Shown here: positions 32,914-34,703 of the stretch, in pieces
Layout: the number at the start of each line of letters is the position of its first letter
How positions within the stretch are numbered: the first letter of the stretch is position 1
Assembly (NCBI GenBank): GCA_030835085.1
Contig: JAUQWQ010000047.1
Span: 1-34,703, forward strand
Length of the DNA stretch: 34,703 bases
Reading direction: 5' to 3'
Origin: Ignavibacteria bacterium
GTDB lineage: Bacteria; Bacteroidota; Ignavibacteria; Tepidaquicellales; OLB5
Notes under the pieces: generated by a model
Told to the model about the DNA's origin: nothing
Seen by the model: the letters and a program-made list of their open reading frames with translations, nothing else
The model's database searches: none
Made by a program: the position numbers and the translations under genes

Positions 32914-33987
32914 ATGACTAAAGACGAACAATTTATGACGCGGTGTTTTGAGCTAGCCTTAAAAGGTGCGGGGCAGGTATCGCCAAATCCTTTAGTAGGT
33001 TGCGTTATTGTAAAAAACGGTAAGATTGTTGCAGAAGGGTATCATAAAAAGTATGGCGAGTATCACGCGGAAAGAAATGCAATCAACTCAGCGGTAAAAA
33101 AAGGAATAAATTTAAAAGGCGCTGAGCTTTATGTAAATCTTGAGCCATGCGCGCATTTCGGCAAGACTCCCCCGTGCAGTGACCTGATAATTGAACATAA
33201 ATTCTCAAAGGTCGTAATTGGTGTTAAAGATCCCTACCATGAAGTTGCAGGTAAAGGTATATCACGAATGAAAAAAGCAGGCATTAAGGTCATAACCGGC
33301 GTGCTGGATGAAGAAGCAGAAGAACTGAATAAATTCTTTTTTAAATTTGTTTCCACCGGACTTCCCTACATCACAATTAAAGCTGCACAAACAATTGACG
33401 GTAAAATTGCAGATGATAAGTACAGGTCAAAGTGGATATCATCCACAGAGTCCAGGCGCACTGTACATAAGCTGCGCTCAGTTTATGATGCAGTTCTGGT
33501 TGGCGCTAATACTGTGAAATATGATAATCCAAAACTAAACGTCAGGGATGTTAAGGGAAGGAATCCCTATCGCATTATAATTGATAAAGACCTGACATTA
33601 AAGCATGGTTACAATGTTTACAAGTATGCAGATGGTAAAACCATTATAATTACTTCACTGAATGCGGATATAAGCAAAATAAAATTGCTGCAAAAGAAAA
33701 ATATAATTGTTCTGCCGTGTAAGATAAGAAACAGTAAAATTGATCTTGCGGATGCTTTAAAAAAACTGGCCGCGCATAATATAACAAGTATAATGATAGA
33801 AGGCGGGGCCTTCGTGTACAATGAATTCGTGAAAGCAAGGTTGGTCGACGAGATGTTAATATTCATAGCCCCTGATATTATGGGCAGCGGTATTATGGCA
33901 TTCAGCGACAAAAAGGGTTTTAAGGATTTCAGCAGTGTTAATTATTACACATCCGGCAGAGATATTTTAGTGAATTTGAGGAAATAG
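32914..33987 (+). CDS. ribD: Riboflavin biosynthesis protein RibD (deaminase/reductase)
   Basis: This 357-residue bifunctional enzyme makes 5-amino-6-ribitylamino-uracil phosphate in riboflavin synthesis. The N-terminal deaminase has zinc ligands His51 and the catalytic Glu53 (HAE), Cys79 and Cys88 (EPCAHFGKTPPC). The C-terminal reductase (about 150-355) shows ITIKAAQTIDGKIA, WISSTESRRTVHKLRSVYDAVLVGANTVKYDNPKLNVRD and MIEGGAFVYNEF. I place the start at the ATG at 32914, preceded by AGGGAAGG; an in-frame TTG at 32899 gives five extra residues of no family character. It is followed by ribE after about 95 bp. Confidence 0.97.
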   Translation: MTKDEQFMTRCFELALKGAGQVSPNPLVGCVIVKNGKIVAEGYHKKYGEYHAERNAINSAVKKGINLKGAELYVNLEPCAHFGKTPPCSDLIIEHKFSKVVIGVKDPYHEVAGKGISRMKKAGIKVITGVLDEEAEELNKFFFKFVSTGLPYITIKAAQTIDGKIADDKYRSKWISSTESRRTVHKLRSVYDAVLVGANTVKYDNPKLNVRDVKGRNPYRIIIDKDLTLKHGYNVYKYADGKTIIITSLNADISKIKLLQKKNIIVLPCKIRNSKIDLADALKKLAAHNITSIMIEGGAFVYNEFVKARLVDEMLIFIAPDIMGSGIMAFSDKKGFKDFSSVNYYTSGRDILVNLRK

Positions 33988-34054
33988 GATTTATAAGCAA
34001 CATCAATCAATTTTTTATGTAGATTCAAAACATATTTTTAAAATAATAATCGGG

Positions 34055-34074
34055 ATTCCCGCTTTCGCGGGAAT
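34055..34074. repeat. dRS3-like palindrome in the ribE leader
   Basis: ATTCCCGC (34055-34062), loop TTTC, and GCGGGAAT (34067-34074) form a perfect 20-bp palindrome of the ATTCCC-N8-GGGAAT type. It ends 8 bp before the ribE ATG and would occlude its ribosome binding region. A CGGG precedes it, giving the longer consensus CGGGATTCCCGC... found in many bacterial intergenic repeats. Confidence 0.9.
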
Positions 34075-34082
34075 AATGGAAA

Positions 34083-34703
34083 ATGTTTACAGGAATAGTA
34101 GAAGAACAGGGAATCGTTGTAAAAAAAACCAAAATTAACGAAGGTTTTAAATTCAGGGTCAGAGCTAAGCAGGTGGGAAGAAAGCTTGCTAAATCTGACA
34201 GTGTATGTATAAACGGCGTATGTCACACAGTTACATCCATGAGCAAAACGGAGTTCGATTTTGTGAGTATGCATGAAACCCTTAAAAAAACCAATATCGG
34301 CGAGCTGAATGTTGGGGATAAAGTGAACCTGGAAGGGTCGCTGACAATGAATAAAAAGCTCGGTGGTCATTTCGTCGCAGGACATGTTGACGATACAGGT
34401 GTAGTTACTCAGGTTAAACAGATAAAGGCTGTAAAAAAAGAGGATTCAGATAATTGGGAATACAGGTTAAAGATACATAAGAAGCACGCTAAATTTGTAA
34501 TATACGTCGGATCGATAGCGGTTGATGGCGTTAGTCTGACAGTGGCAGAAGTAACCAAACCGAAGGGAAATTACTTTGATATCAAAGTTGCAATCATTCC
34601 ATACACATACCGTTATACAAATTTCGGCAGGTATAAAGTGGGTGATAGAGTGAATCTGGAATTTGATTTCTTAGGGAAGTATGTAATTAATCTATTGGGG
34701 TCA
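34083..34703 (+). CDS. ribE: Riboflavin synthase alpha chain (3' end cut by window)
   Basis: The reading frame is open from the ATG at 34083 to the window end (207 codons, no stop), so the gene is truncated here. Riboflavin synthase dismutates two 6,7-dimethyl-8-ribityllumazines into riboflavin. Visible are the start MFTGIVEE, the first lumazine-binding repeat (SVCINGVCHTVTS, VNLEGSL, LGGHFVAGHVDDTG) and the second (GSIAVDGVSLTVAEV, YTYRYTNFGRYKVGDRVNLEFD). The position after ribD supports the call. The usual ERA in the first repeat is replaced by EGS, otherwise the core is normal. Confidence 0.93.
   Translation, partial: MFTGIVEEQGIVVKKTKINEGFKFRVRAKQVGRKLAKSDSVCINGVCHTVTSMSKTEFDFVSMHETLKKTNIGELNVGDKVNLEGSLTMNKKLGGHFVAGHVDDTGVVTQVKQIKAVKKEDSDNWEYRLKIHKKHAKFVIYVGSIAVDGVSLTVAEVTKPKGNYFDIKVAIIPYTYRYTNFGRYKVGDRVNLEFDFLGKYVINLLGS

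Noticed and set aside
34038-34385. A minus-strand reading frame opposite ribE containing PRKRESR
   Set aside because: It overlaps the clear ribE frame; PRKRESR is the translation of the dRS3-like palindrome.

Overview
The window looks like chromosomal DNA from a moderately AT-rich Gram-negative bacterium of the Bacteroidetes/Chlorobi (FCB) superphylum, most likely Ignavibacteria or a close relative. The main evidence is eleven secreted proteins that end in the type IX secretion (T9SS) sorting domain with the motif (Y)QN(Y/F)PNPFNPxT. Supporting evidence is an atpD-atpC pair detached from the rest of the ATP synthase genes, three matches to the Bacteroidetes-type -7 box TAnnTTTG, and frequent TTG starts. 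None of the T9SS machinery is in the window.

Layout. 243-2655: three tandem genes for small secreted P-domain proteins with nearly identical 3' ends. 2711-6223 (minus strand): a SpoU-family rRNA methyltransferase, then a cluster transcribed from a UPF0126/TRIC-like membrane protein through a CDP-alcohol phosphatidyltransferase and a 6-pyruvoyl-tetrahydropterin synthase to GTP cyclohydrolase I; the last two are the first two steps of tetrahydrobiopterin synthesis. 6224-6899: tRNA-Arg(CCG) and GC-rich 80-bp tandem repeats. 6900-8934: a transglutaminase-like exported protein, a MmcQ/YjbR protein and a YqhA-like membrane protein. 9155-22048: an island of seven T9SS cargo genes (Ycf48/BNR-repeat protein, CxCH-bearing protein, two sialidase-fold paralogues flanking a small cysteine-rich protein, a subtilisin-like protease, a GH5-like hydrolase), most followed by their own hairpin terminator.

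22378-24739 (minus): cold shock protein, tRNA-Lys(TTT), atpC and atpD. 25057-27131 (minus): a UBP-type zinc-finger protein and an orphan peptide-type ABC substrate-binding lipoprotein. 27642-28133: a protein I cannot assign. 28398-31099 (minus): an envelope-stress-like unit in the order Spy/CpxP-like protein, OmpR-type regulator, histidine kinase. 31317-34703: a secreted DUF1028 protein, a Nudix hydrolase, then riboflavin genes ribD and ribE, the last cut by the window end.

The intergenic spaces hold many short palindromic or tandem repeats of several unrelated families, including a dRS3-like ATTCCC-N8-GGGAAT palindrome just ahead of ribE. No CRISPR array, transposase, integrase, phage or obvious defence system is visible. 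The most unusual content is the stand-alone P-domain triplet, the cysteine-motif sialidase-fold pair, and the repeats.
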